A stretch of 64,000 nucleotides of DNA from Simplicispira sedimenti (GCF_022760965.1 NZ_JAKVIJ010000011.1:62001-126000), one strand, 5' to 3'; shown: positions 35,370 through 44,492, counted from the first letter of the stretch. A program made the numbers and translations. Notes: a model not told the origin generated them from the sequence alone.

Positions 35370-36338
35370 CTATTCCAAGGAGGCCCCGACCCCAAAAGCC
35401 CACAGCCGGTACGCCCAGAAGCTTTCCTCGCTCTGCATCAGGCGATACAGCTCGCCCGGTGCGTAGCCGGTGATGCGCCGGGACTCGCGGCACATGTGGG
35501 CCTGGTCGGCGTAGCCGCTGGCCTGGGCGATGTCGCCCCAATGCACGGCGCCGTCCTGGTGCGCCTGTGCGCCTTCGAAGAAGGCGCGCTCCGAGCGGCC
35601 CAGGCCGTGCAGGTTGCGCTGCGTTTGCCCGGTCCATTGCTTGATGCGGCGTTCTGCCTGGCGCAGGCTGCGGCCCAGGCCCGAGCTGGCGGCGCGCAGG
35701 GCCACGCTGCGCGACCAGTCGGTGAGACGGTGGCTGTGCAGCGCCGATGCGGGCCGCGACTGCTGCCAGCGGGGCAGCAAGAAGGCTTCGACCAGGGCCA
35801 CGCGCTGATCGTCGTTGTCGGCCTGCGCCACCTGGGCAAACAGGGCCTGCCAGTCGGCATCAAAGACTTCTTCGGCCGGGACGATGCGATCCAGCAGCGC
35901 GGCCGTGTCCAGGCCCGTCATGTGCGCCAGCGCATCGGGCATGAGCAGCACCATGAAGGCATGCATGGGGCCGGGGTTCCAACTCGTGGTGGGCCGGGTG
36001 AAGGGGCCGCACAGCGTGGCCGCAGCAATGGGCGCACGCGGGCTGTGGGGCAGTGGCGGCGCGCCGGGTTCCAGCACCTGGCATTCGCCCCGCAGGTACC
36101 ACAGCAGCGCGCACGTAGGGGCCACTGGCATGTGGTTGTAGCGCTGCGGTTCATCCAGCGCCACCGACAGCGTATCGCGCGCCATCACCCCGCGCACGCA
36201 GGACGCCAGGGCGCTGCGCGGCAGCCACAGCTCGGAGCGCGCATCGCTGTAGGTCATGGCGGGCTCACGGGGCCAGGGCGGGATTTTGTGAAAGTGGTGA
36301 TAGGGGGCGCGTGCCGTGTGCGGCGGTGTCGCAATCAT
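35370..36338 (-). CDS. AraC-family transcriptional regulator
   Basis: Up to 322 residues from the ATG at 36338 (weak GGGGTG ribosome site); an ATG at 36257 (MTYSDARSEL) is a reasonable alternative. A ligand-binding N-terminal half is followed by a degenerate first helix-turn-helix and the second one, DIAQASGYADQAHMCRESRRITGYAPGELYR. It is divergent from the LolD/FtsX-type cluster (62 bp between starts) and upstream of the beta-oxidation genes on its own strand, so either could be its target. Confidence 0.85.
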   Translation of the reverse strand: MIATPPHTARAPYHHFHKIPPWPREPAMTYSDARSELWLPRSALASCVRGVMARDTLSVALDEPQRYNHMPVAPTCALLWYLRGECQVLEPGAPPLPHSPRAPIAAATLCGPFTRPTTSWNPGPMHAFMVLLMPDALAHMTGLDTAALLDRIVPAEEVFDADWQALFAQVAQADNDDQRVALVEAFLLPRWQQSRPASALHSHRLTDWSRSVALRAASSGLGRSLRQAERRIKQWTGQTQRNLHGLGRSERAFFEGAQAHQDGAVHWGDIAQASGYADQAHMCRESRRITGYAPGELYRLMQSEESFWAYRLWAFGVGASLE

Positions 36339-36399
36339 TCAATACACCCCATGGGCTTGGTTTTTACGATAGGCGCCATGCATTGAAAAGGGAGTGTTC

Positions 36400-37107
36400 A
36401 TGTACCCAGTGAGTTTACGCAACGTGGGCAAAACATACCGGCTGGACACCGTGACGGTTCCCGCCCTGAGCGCAGTGAGCATCGATATCCGGCCGGGCCG
36501 CTTCACCGTGCTGTGCGGCCCCTCGGGCAGCGGCAAGACCACGCTGCTCAACATGATGGGCTGCATCGACCGGCCCGATGCAGGCGAAATCCAGGTCGAT
36601 GGCCAGGCCGTGCAGGCCATGACGGACGATGCGCTGTCGGACTTTCGCGCACGGCGCATCGGGTTCGTGTTTCAGAACTTCAACCTGCTGCCGGTACTGA
36701 CCGCCTTTGAGAATGTGGAATACCCGCTGGTGCTGGCCGCAGTACCGGCTGCCCAACGCAAAGAGCGAGTGCGCACGCTGCTGGACGCCGTGGGCCTGGC
36801 AGACCGCGCAGGCAACCGCCCAGGGCAACTGTCGGGCGGGCAGCGCCAGCGCGTGGCCATTGCCCGGGCCCTTGCCACCGAACCGGCCTTGGTGCTGGCC
36901 GACGAGCCCACCGCCAACCTCGACAGCCAGACCGGCGCCGAGATCATTGCCCTGATGCGCCGCCTGCAGCGCGAGCGCGGGGCGAGCTTTGTGTTCTCGT
37001 CGCACGACCCCATGGTGCTGGCCCAGGCCGACGACGTGGTGCGCATCCGCGATGGCCGCATCGACGCCATCGAGCACCGGGACACCAGCGCGGAGGTGGC
37101 CGCATGA
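36400..37107 (+). CDS. LolD/MacB-like ABC transporter ATP-binding protein
   Basis: The product is 235 residues; the ATG at 36400 follows GGGAG. Walker A GPSGSGKTT, Q-loop FVFQNFNLLPVLTAFENV, signature LSGGQRQRVAIARAL and Walker B LVLADEPTANLDSQTG are intact, and the sequence belongs to the LolD/MacB/FtsE group. The stop overlaps the start of the permease gene (ATGA). With the following genes it makes a self-contained envelope system (see findings). Confidence 0.92.
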   Translation: MYPVSLRNVGKTYRLDTVTVPALSAVSIDIRPGRFTVLCGPSGSGKTTLLNMMGCIDRPDAGEIQVDGQAVQAMTDDALSDFRARRIGFVFQNFNLLPVLTAFENVEYPLVLAAVPAAQRKERVRTLLDAVGLADRAGNRPGQLSGGQRQRVAIARALATEPALVLADEPTANLDSQTGAEIIALMRRLQRERGASFVFSSHDPMVLAQADDVVRIRDGRIDAIEHRDTSAEVAA

Positions 37108-38537
37108 ACCTCTGGATGCTCGCCCTGCGCAACCTGCTGCGCAACCGCCGCCGCTCCCTGGCCACCCTGCTGGCCATGGTGGTGGGGCTTACCGCCATCC
37201 TGCTGTTTGGCGGCTACCGTTCCAACATCCTGTATGGCATGGAGACCGGCTTTGTCCAATTCAGCGGCCACCTGCAGGTGCAGCGGCGCGGCTATTTTGT
37301 GGATGGGGGCGACAACCCCACGGCCTACGGCATTGCGGGCTACCAGCGCGTCATCGACGCCATCAGCGGCGACCCCGAACTGGCGCCCCTGCTGCGCGTG
37401 GTGACACCCACACTGCAACTGGGCGGCATTGCGGGGCACATGGAGTCGGGGCACACGCGCTCGGTGCTGGCCCAGGGGCTGGTGGCACCAGACATCAACC
37501 GCCTGATGCAATGGAACGACTACGGCATGGTCAGCTACGCCCAGCCCCTGGCGCTGGAGGGCACGGCGCCCCATGCCGCCGTCATAGGCACCGGCGTGGC
37601 GCGCAAGCTGCAACTGTGCGCAGCGCTGCAAGTGCCACACTGCACCAATGCCAGCACCAATGCCAGCACCAATGCCTACACCAGCGCCCGCACTTCTGCA
37701 GCAGTGCAGGCGCCCGAAGCCCCCGCCGTGCCCGACGATGTGGCCGCGCTCTCGGCCCTGGAACGCAGCCCAGATGCCGAGCGCCCGCCCACCCGCATCG
37801 AAATGCTGGTGGCCACCGCCAAGGGTGCCCCCAATGTGGCCAGCCTGCAGGCCATCAAGGCCGTGAACCTGGGCATCAAGGCGATTGACGACATGTACCT
37901 GGCGATGCACCTGCCGCAAGCCCAGCGCCTGCTGTACGGCACGCAAGCACCCGAGGTCACGTCCATCGTGGTGCAACTGCAGCACACCGCGCAGATGCCT
38001 GCGGCCCGCGCACGGCTGCACGCCTTGCTGGCGCAGGACTTTGCCGCGCAAGACCTGGAGGTGCTGGACTTTCGCATGCTGAACCCGATGTTTGGGCAGA
38101 CCGATGAGTTCATGGCCTCCATGTTCGGCTTCATCGCGCTGCTGATTGCGGTGATCGTGCTGTTCACCATTGCAAACACCATGGGCACGGCGGTGGTGGA
38201 GCGCACCGTGGAGATTGGCACCCTGCGAGCCATGGGCCAGCGCTGCAGCGGCATCCGCCGCCTGTTCCTGTGCGAAGCCCTGCTGCTGGGTGCGGCGGGC
38301 ACGGTGCTGGGCCTGCTGGCCACGGCCGTGGTGGCCTGGGCCATCAACCACAGCGGCTGGACCTGGACGCCGCCGGGCTATTCGTATGCCTATCTGGTGC
38401 TGGTGCGGGTGTGGCAAGACCTGCCCTTGCTGGCAGGCAGCATCGTGGGCATGCTGGCGGTCACCCTGGCCTCGGCTTGGTGGCCCGCACGGCGCGCAGC
38501 GCGCATGGACATCGTGGACGCGCTGCGCCACGCCTGA
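37104..38537 (+). CDS. FtsX/MacB-type ABC permease
   Basis: The product is 477 residues. One N-terminal membrane helix (MLALRNLLRNRRRSLATLLA) is followed by a large periplasmic MacB_PCD-like domain, then three membrane helices at the C-terminus with the coupling stretch ERTVEIGTLRAMGQR. This is a mechanotransmitter, not an import channel. The periplasmic domain contains a short Thr/Asn/Ala/Ser tandem repeat from 12-bp units (37641-37690). Confidence 0.9.
   Translation: MNLWMLALRNLLRNRRRSLATLLAMVVGLTAILLFGGYRSNILYGMETGFVQFSGHLQVQRRGYFVDGGDNPTAYGIAGYQRVIDAISGDPELAPLLRVVTPTLQLGGIAGHMESGHTRSVLAQGLVAPDINRLMQWNDYGMVSYAQPLALEGTAPHAAVIGTGVARKLQLCAALQVPHCTNASTNASTNAYTSARTSAAVQAPEAPAVPDDVAALSALERSPDAERPPTRIEMLVATAKGAPNVASLQAIKAVNLGIKAIDDMYLAMHLPQAQRLLYGTQAPEVTSIVVQLQHTAQMPAARARLHALLAQDFAAQDLEVLDFRMLNPMFGQTDEFMASMFGFIALLIAVIVLFTIANTMGTAVVERTVEIGTLRAMGQRCSGIRRLFLCEALLLGAAGTVLGLLATAVVAWAINHSGWTWTPPGYSYAYLVLVRVWQDLPLLAGSIVGMLAVTLASAWWPARRAARMDIVDALRHA
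37641..37690 (+). repeat. 12-bp tandem repeat within permease gene
   Basis: The unit ACCAATGCCAGC (encoding TNAS) occurs about three and a half times, with the last unit diverging to a Tyr codon. It lies in a Ser/Thr/Ala-rich loop of the periplasmic domain, so copy number could vary without breaking the frame. Confidence 0.8.
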
Positions 38538-38560
38538 AACCCGTCAGATCAAGGCATACC

Positions 38561-39340
38561 ATGCAACGACGTTCACTTCTTACCTTCTCTCTGGCCGCAC
38601 TGACCGCATGGCACACCCATGCCTGGGCCGGACCCGATCCCCAGGCCGTTCTGGCGGCCAGTGATGCGATCCGCAACCCGGATTTTTCCTTTGGGTTGGT
38701 CAATACCCTGGTCGAATACCGCCAGGGTCGGCAGACCGACAGCAGCCAGCTCGCCGTGTACTCCCGGCCCGACGCGGTGGGCGGGCAATTCCGCAGTCTG
38801 GTGCGCTACCTGGCCCCGGCACGCGATGTGGGCAAGCTCATTCTCTACAACGGCAAGGACCTGTGGTTCTATGACCCTGCCAGCCAGGGCAGCATTCGCC
38901 TGTCACCCCAGCAGCGCCTGTTGGGCCAGGCGTCCAACGGCGATGTGGTCACCACCAACTTCGCACGCGACTACCGTGCCACCAATGCGGTGGAAGACAC
39001 CACACAGGACGGTGACCGCAAGCCACGCCAGTGCCTGAAACTCGAGCTGCAAGCCCAGGGCCCCGACGCCCACTATCCACGCGTCGAGATGTGGGTCGAT
39101 GCCAGCAACCACCGGCCCGTCAAGGCACGCTTCTATGCCGACACGGGCGCCTTGCTCAAGACGGCGTACTACCGACGCTACGAAAACGCCTTTGGCACCG
39201 AGCGCCCCACGGAAACCGTGATCATCGACGGGCTGGACCCCAGTTGGGTCACGGTGATGCGTTACTCACAATGGGAACGCCGCGAGGTGCCGCAAGCCTG
39301 GCTGCAACGCGACTACCTGCCCCGGTTCAGGCCCGAATGA
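38561..39340 (+). CDS. LolA-like outer membrane lipoprotein-sorting protein
   Basis: The product is 259 residues with a signal peptide ending at THAWA. The mature part has the open-barrel pattern of the LolA/LolB superfamily: alternating strands such as LVRYLAPARDVGKLILYNGKDLWFYDP, then VEMWVDASNHRPVKARFY. Proteins of this family in operon with FtsX-like exporters are thought to carry lipids or lipoproteins across the periplasm. Its start is 23 bp after the permease stop; its stop overlaps the next start. Confidence 0.85.
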   Translation: MQRRSLLTFSLAALTAWHTHAWAGPDPQAVLAASDAIRNPDFSFGLVNTLVEYRQGRQTDSSQLAVYSRPDAVGGQFRSLVRYLAPARDVGKLILYNGKDLWFYDPASQGSIRLSPQQRLLGQASNGDVVTTNFARDYRATNAVEDTTQDGDRKPRQCLKLELQAQGPDAHYPRVEMWVDASNHRPVKARFYADTGALLKTAYYRRYENAFGTERPTETVIIDGLDPSWVTVMRYSQWERREVPQAWLQRDYLPRFRPE

Positions 39341-40593
39341 TGCGCTGGATCGCCATTGTTCTACCGATGCTCTGCGGCTTGCCCGCACTGGCAGACGACG
39401 CAGAATCCGACGCACTGCGGCTGGCCGACGACACCCCGGCCGCCGCCACCGAAGCACGCCCCTGGCAGGCCCATGCCGAACTTGCTGCCGGGGCCGCCTG
39501 GCCGCAGACCGGTGGTGCTGCGCAGAACGACACCCGCCTCAGCCTGGACTGGCGGCTGGAGCCCAGAGCCAGCGGCCCCTGGCAACTGCGGGCTGCGGGT
39601 CGGCTGGATGTGCGCTCGCGCCCTGCACCCATGCAAGAACACACCGTGCACACCCTGAAGGACGCCGTGTTGGGCTACACCGCGAGCACGCAGGTGCTGG
39701 TGGAGGCGGGGCGCATCCGGCTGCGCCAGGGGGTGGCGCTGGGCTACAACCCGACCGATTTTTTCCGTGATGGATCGGTGCGCTCGGAAGTGTCCATGGA
39801 TCCCGCCAGCCTGCGCGAAAACCGCCAGGGCAGCGGCATGGTGCGCGTGCAGCAACTGGGGGCCGACGGCGCATGGCAGTTCGCCTACTCGCCTCGCCTC
39901 GAGCAGCGCAAGCCAGCCCCGAGTGGTTGGCACCCGGACTGGGGCGCCACCAACCACCAGCACCGCGCGCTGCTGGCCTTTGCTCCCCGCTGGGGCGAAT
40001 CCCTCAGCGCCCAAGGACTGCTGCACCTGCGCCAAGGGCACAGCGCGCAATGGGGACTGAACCTTTCCGGACTGGTGGATCAGGCCACCGTGGCGCATCT
40101 GGAATGGGCTGCCGGCCAGACCCACACGCAGTGGCACGAGGCACTGGACCTGCCCGGCCCCCAGCGCTGGCGCCACCGGCTGGCAGCCGGTGCCACACAC
40201 ACCACCCGCCACAAACTCACGCTGACGGCAGAACTGCACTACAACGGCACGGCCCCAGGGCGCAGCGCCTGGCAGGCCCTGCGCGGCGAGCCGCTGCCCA
40301 CCTACCTGCAGTACCGTGCCTGGAGCTTGCAGGCCCTGGAGCCCCCCACACGCTGGGCGCTGTTCTTCCATGCCACCTGGAAAGACGCGCTCATGCCCGG
40401 CCTGGACCTCAGCAGCCTGTGGCACCTGGACCGGGTGGACGCCAGCCGCCGCTTCTGGCTGGAAGCCCGGTACCGGGGCAAGGCGTTCGATGTGGCGCTG
40501 CAGTGGCAGCGCAACCATGGCGCCCCTCTGAGCCAGTTTGGTCTCTGGCCGGCCGCACGGCGGTGGGAGCTCAGCGTGCGGCGCTATTTCTGA
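39337..40593 (+). CDS. Predicted outer-membrane beta-barrel protein
   Basis: The product is 418 residues from the ATG at 39337 (a second ATG follows immediately). The signal peptide ends at LPALA. The rest has about 16 short amphipathic strands with alternating aromatic and polar residues, and the last residue is Phe (ELSVRRYF), the usual outer-membrane assembly signal. I cannot name a Pfam family with certainty. Translationally coupled to the LolA-like gene, it is probably the outer-membrane end of the same pathway. Confidence 0.75.
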   Translation: MMRWIAIVLPMLCGLPALADDAESDALRLADDTPAAATEARPWQAHAELAAGAAWPQTGGAAQNDTRLSLDWRLEPRASGPWQLRAAGRLDVRSRPAPMQEHTVHTLKDAVLGYTASTQVLVEAGRIRLRQGVALGYNPTDFFRDGSVRSEVSMDPASLRENRQGSGMVRVQQLGADGAWQFAYSPRLEQRKPAPSGWHPDWGATNHQHRALLAFAPRWGESLSAQGLLHLRQGHSAQWGLNLSGLVDQATVAHLEWAAGQTHTQWHEALDLPGPQRWRHRLAAGATHTTRHKLTLTAELHYNGTAPGRSAWQALRGEPLPTYLQYRAWSLQALEPPTRWALFFHATWKDALMPGLDLSSLWHLDRVDASRRFWLEARYRGKAFDVALQWQRNHGAPLSQFGLWPAARRWELSVRRYF

Positions 40594-40608
40594 CGTTGTA
40601 CGGCCTCG

Positions 40609-41304
40609 TCAGACCTCCAGCCACTCCTTGCGCACGTAGCTGTTGGCGCGCAGTTCATCGGGGGTACCCTGGAACACGATGCTGCCATGGCCCATGACCA
40701 GGGTGCGGTCGGAGATGTCCATGGCGATGGTGAGCTTCTGCTCGATCAGCAACACCGACACGCCGCGGTCCTTGATTTTTTTCAGGTACTGGCCTACCAG
40801 CTCGACGATCTTGGGCGCCAAGCCCTCGGTGGGTTCGTCGATGATGATGAAGTCCGGGTCGCCCATGAGCGTGCGGCACAGGGTGAGCATCTGCTGCTCA
40901 CCGCCCGACATGACTCCTGCCTCGATGTTGCGACGCTCCTTGAGGCGCGGGAACATGTCGTACATGTCGTCGAACGACCAGCGGCTGCCCTTGCCGCTGC
41001 CCTTCTGGCCCAGCAGCAGGTTCTGGTGCACCGTGAGGTTGGGGAACACGTCGCGGCTCTCGGGCACGTAGCCCAGGCCCAGGTGGGCAATTTCGTAGGC
41101 CTTTTTGCCGTTGAGGTTCTGGCCCTTCCATTGCAGGGTGCCCTCCCAGTCCACCAGGCCCATGATGGCCTTGGCAGTAGTGGAGCGGCCCGAGCCGTTG
41201 CGGCCCAGCAGGGCAACGATCTCGCCCGGCTGCACATCGAAGGTAACGCCATGCAGCACATGGCTTTTGCCATAGTAGGCGTGAAGATTCTCAATATGCA
41301 GCAT
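40609..41304 (-). CDS. livF: LivF-type ABC ATP-binding protein with Walker A Lys-to-Arg change
   Basis: The product is 231 residues from the ATG at 41304; longer N-termini are unlikely. Q-loop GYVPESRDVFPNLTVHQNL, signature MSGGEQQMLTLCRTL and Walker B FIIIDEPTEGLAPK are typical of LivF. The Walker A reads GRNGSGRST, with Arg (CGC, at about 41192-41194) in place of the invariant Lys. It is the last gene of the Liv cluster, 1 bp after livG. Confidence 0.93.
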   Translation of the reverse strand: MLHIENLHAYYGKSHVLHGVTFDVQPGEIVALLGRNGSGRSTTAKAIMGLVDWEGTLQWKGQNLNGKKAYEIAHLGLGYVPESRDVFPNLTVHQNLLLGQKGSGKGSRWSFDDMYDMFPRLKERRNIEAGVMSGGEQQMLTLCRTLMGDPDFIIIDEPTEGLAPKIVELVGQYLKKIKDRGVSVLLIEQKLTIAMDISDRTLVMGHGSIVFQGTPDELRANSYVRKEWLEV

Positions 41305-41305
41305 G

Positions 41306-42088
41306 TCAGTGTCCTCCCGCCTGCGCATCGGCCACGGCGGAGCCCAGGTAGGCCTCTTGCACGCGCTGGTTGGCGCGCACCTTCTCGGGGGTGTCAAAGG
41401 CAATCACCTCGCCATACACCACGACGGCGATCTTGTCAGCCAGGCCAAACACCACGCCCATGTCGTGCTCCACGGTCAGCAGTGTGCGGCCTTCGGTCAC
41501 CTCCTTGATGAGGTGGATGAAGCGCGTGGTCTCGCTGCGGCTCATGCCGGCAGTGGGTTCGTCGAGCAGGATGACCCTGGCGCCACCGGCGATGGTGATG
41601 CCGATCTCCAGCGCGCGCTGCTCGGCGTAGGTGAGGTTGACCGCCAGCGTGTCGCGCTTCTTCTCCAGCTTGATCATTTCCATGAGCTGCTTGGCACGCT
41701 CGTTGGCGTCATCCAGCCCCGAGAGAAAACGCAGGAACGTGTACTTGTAGCCCATGCTCCAGAGCACACCGCAGCGCAGGTTCTCGAACACGCTGAGGTT
41801 GGGGAAGATGTTGGTGATCTGGAAGCTGCGCGAGAGGCCCATGCGGTTGATCTCGAAGGGCTTCTTGCCGTCGATGCGCTGGCCGCCCAGCAGCACCTCG
41901 CCGCTGGTGGGCGCGAAGCGCCCGCTGATGAGGTTGAACAGCGTGGACTTGCCCGCACCGTTGGGGCCGATGATGGCCACGCGCTCGCCCGCCTTCACGG
42001 CCAGGTTGGCGCCGCGGATGATTTCTGTCTTGCCGAAGCACTTGCGCAGGTCGCGCAGCTCCAGTGCATAAGTGGTGTCATGCGCCAT
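41306..42088 (-). CDS. livG: LivG-type ABC ATP-binding protein
   Basis: The product is 260 residues from the ATG at 42088 (GGGGAGG lies 10 bp upstream); a GTG at 42094 overlapping the livM stop is the alternative. Walker A GPNGAGKST is normal, followed by LSRSFQITNIFPNLSVFEN, signature LTYAEQRALEIG and Walker B VILLDEPTAGMS. It forms the heterodimeric ATPase with LivF, so this subunit may carry the competent Walker A. Confidence 0.93.
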   Translation of the reverse strand: MAHDTTYALELRDLRKCFGKTEIIRGANLAVKAGERVAIIGPNGAGKSTLFNLISGRFAPTSGEVLLGGQRIDGKKPFEINRMGLSRSFQITNIFPNLSVFENLRCGVLWSMGYKYTFLRFLSGLDDANERAKQLMEMIKLEKKRDTLAVNLTYAEQRALEIGITIAGGARVILLDEPTAGMSRSETTRFIHLIKEVTEGRTLLTVEHDMGVVFGLADKIAVVVYGEVIAFDTPEKVRANQRVQEAYLGSAVADAQAGGH

Positions 42089-42090
42089 GG

Positions 42091-43410
42091 TCACAGCGCC
42101 TCCCCACGCTTGATTTCATGTTCGATCTGCTCCTGAATTTGCCCCCACTGGTGCCGGAACTGGCGTCGGCACAGCTCGAACATGCCCAGCCCGGTCAGCA
42201 TCACAAAGGCGGCGCCAAACCAGCTGGTCAGCCCCTTGGCATTGATGGTGGCACCCATGAAGGTCATCTCTGACCCCAAAGCCGCGTTGAGTTGCAGGTG
42301 GTAGGTCATCTCGACCATGCAGGCCGCGCCCAGCAAGGCCACCAGGGCGGTGCCGCCCAGGCCCAGGTACGAAGGCCACAGGCGACCCAGCTTGCCGTAC
42401 TTGGCCACACGCAGGTTCATCATGATCAGACTGGCCACACCACCAGGGGCGTACATCACCATGAACAAGAACACCAGACCCAGGTACAACAGCCAGGCCT
42501 TGGTCAGCTCGGACAGCAGCACCGACGCCAGCACCAGCAGCACCGCACCGATGATGGGGCCGAAGAAGAACGTGGCCCCACCCAGGAAGGTGAACAGCAG
42601 ATATCCGCCCGAACGGATCACGCTCACGCTGTCGGCGGCGGTGATGATCTCGAAGTTGATGGCCGTCAGCCCCCCGCCAATGCCGGCAAAGAACCCGGCG
42701 ATGATGAAGGCGAGGTAGCGCACTTTTTGCGTGTTGTAGCCAATGAACTCGGCGCGCTCGGGGTTGTCGCGCACGGCATTGAGCATGCGGCCCAGCGGCG
42801 TGCCGGTGAAGGCAAACATGGCCGCCGTGCATACAAAGCAGTACACCGCGATCAGGTAGTACACCTGGATGCCCGGACCAAAGTTAATGCCGAAGAACGA
42901 TGTGCCGTACACCCGGTCGGTGGTGATGCCGCCCTCGCCGCCAAAGAACTCGGGGAACATCAGCGCCATGGCGGCCACCAACTCGCCCACGCCCAGGGTG
43001 ATCATGGCGAAGGTGGTGCTGGCCTTTTTGGTGGTGACGTAACCCAGCAAGATGGCAAAGAACATGCCTGCCAGCCCGCCGACCAAGGGAATCAGGACCA
43101 GCGGAATGGGCAGACTGCCCTTGCTGGCCAGGTTCATGGCGTGGATGGCGATGAACGAGCCCAGGCCGGTATAGACCGCATGGCCGAAGCTCAGCATGCC
43201 GCCCTGCCCCAGCAGCATGTTGTAGCTCAGGCAGATGATGATGAGGTAGCCGATCTGCGAGAGCATGGTCAGCGCCAGGCTGCTGGTGAACAGGTGCGGT
43301 GCCACGATGAGCAGCAGCGCAAACATCCCCCAGATGACGATGCGGCCCACATTCCAGGGCTTGAAACGGTAGTACGCCGTGGGCGTGGTGGTTGCAGTGT
43401 TGGAAGTCAT
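42091..43410 (-). CDS. livM: LivM-type branched-chain amino acid ABC permease
   Basis: The product is 439 residues. The LivM core has about ten helices with the hallmark GQGGMLSFGHAVYTGLGSF and LGYVTTKKASTTFAMITLGVGEL. The C-terminal 100 residues are an extra pair of helices plus a charged tail (QFRHQWGQIQEQIEHEIKRG), longer than in Escherichia coli LivM. It lies 4 bp after livH. Confidence 0.93.
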   Translation of the reverse strand: MTSNTATTTPTAYYRFKPWNVGRIVIWGMFALLLIVAPHLFTSSLALTMLSQIGYLIIICLSYNMLLGQGGMLSFGHAVYTGLGSFIAIHAMNLASKGSLPIPLVLIPLVGGLAGMFFAILLGYVTTKKASTTFAMITLGVGELVAAMALMFPEFFGGEGGITTDRVYGTSFFGINFGPGIQVYYLIAVYCFVCTAAMFAFTGTPLGRMLNAVRDNPERAEFIGYNTQKVRYLAFIIAGFFAGIGGGLTAINFEIITAADSVSVIRSGGYLLFTFLGGATFFFGPIIGAVLLVLASVLLSELTKAWLLYLGLVFLFMVMYAPGGVASLIMMNLRVAKYGKLGRLWPSYLGLGGTALVALLGAACMVEMTYHLQLNAALGSEMTFMGATINAKGLTSWFGAAFVMLTGLGMFELCRRQFRHQWGQIQEQIEHEIKRGEAL

Positions 43411-43414
43411 GGCG

Positions 43415-44368
43415 TCAGTCCTCCCGCGTGCCCAGCAGGCCCTTGGGGCGGAAGATCAATATCAATACCAGGAACAGGTAGGGCAGGATCGGTGCCACCT
43501 GCGATACGGTGAGCTTGAGCACCGGCCAGCCAAAGGTTTCTTCGGTCACCGTCATGCCCAAGGCCTGCAGGCCGGTGGCCAGCGACTGGTCAATGGCCAC
43601 GGCAAAGGTTTGCACCACGCCGATGAGCAGCGAGGCCAGAAAGGCCCCCGCCAGCGACCCCATGCCGCCGACCACGACCACCACGAAGATGATGGAACCC
43701 ACCGAAGCCGCCATGGCAGGCTCGGTCACGTAGGTGTTGCCGCCGATCACGCCGGCCAGCCCGGCCAGCGCACAGCCACCGCCGAACACCAGCATGAAAA
43801 CGCGCGGCACGTTGTGGCCCAGGGCCTGCACCATCTCGGGGTGCTTGAGTGCCGCCTGGATCACCAGGCCGATGCGGGTGCGCGTGAGCAGCAGCCACAC
43901 AGACAGCAACATCAGCAGCGCCACCAGCATGACGAAGGAACGCGATTTGGGAAACTGCGTGTTGAACAGCGTGAACAACGGCCCCTGCAGTTGCTCGGGC
44001 AGGCCATAAGGCACCGTCGAGCGGCCCCAGACAAGCTGCACCAGTTCCAGAATCAGGTACGACAGCCCGAAAGTGACCAACAGCTCGGGCACATGGCCGA
44101 ACTTGTGCACCCGGCGCAGGCTGTAGCGCTCGAACAGTGCCCCCAGCGCACCCACCGCCAGTGGCGCCAGCACCAACGCAGGCCAGAAGCCCACCAACCC
44201 CGACAGCGTGTAGGCAAAGTAGGCCCCCAGCATGTAGAAGCTGGTGTGCGCAAAGTTGAGCACACCCATCATGCTGAAGATCAGCGTGAGGCCCGAGCTG
44301 AGCATGAACAGCAGCAGGCCGTAGCTCATGCCGTTGAGCATGGAGATGACAAAAAATTCAAGATTCAT
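43415..44368 (-). CDS. livH: LivH-type branched-chain amino acid ABC permease
   Basis: The product is 317 residues, hydrophobic throughout, with the LivH motif LIFSMMGVLNFAHTSFYMLG near the N-terminus and GGMGSLAGAFLASLLIGVVQ near residue 225. It pairs with LivM. It is separated from livK by a rho-independent terminator, which probably lets only part of the livK transcription reach it. Confidence 0.93.
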   Translation of the reverse strand: MNLEFFVISMLNGMSYGLLLFMLSSGLTLIFSMMGVLNFAHTSFYMLGAYFAYTLSGLVGFWPALVLAPLAVGALGALFERYSLRRVHKFGHVPELLVTFGLSYLILELVQLVWGRSTVPYGLPEQLQGPLFTLFNTQFPKSRSFVMLVALLMLLSVWLLLTRTRIGLVIQAALKHPEMVQALGHNVPRVFMLVFGGGCALAGLAGVIGGNTYVTEPAMAASVGSIIFVVVVVGGMGSLAGAFLASLLIGVVQTFAVAIDQSLATGLQALGMTVTEETFGWPVLKLTVSQVAPILPYLFLVLILIFRPKGLLGTRED

Positions 44369-44396
44369 CGCAGTTACCGCTACACCGAGTCAAAAA

Positions 44397-44424
44397 AAGA
44401 GGCCCGAGGGGCGTCGGGCCTCTT
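44397..44424 (-). terminator. Intra-operon terminator between livK and livH
   Basis: An 11-bp stem (44397-44407 with 44414-44424) with a 6-base loop, followed on the minus strand by a run of seven T. It lies after livK and before livH, so partial read-through would keep the binding protein more abundant than the membrane parts. Confidence 0.85.
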
Positions 44425-44492
44425 GCCAAGGCAACGCTGAACAGGTTCCACGCAGATGGCGTGGACGCGACCAGCGCCGCCCCAGGGCGCGA

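Noticed and set aside
37641..37690. CRISPR-like repeats
   Set aside because: The repeats are contiguous 12-bp units within a coding frame, without spacers and without cas genes nearby.
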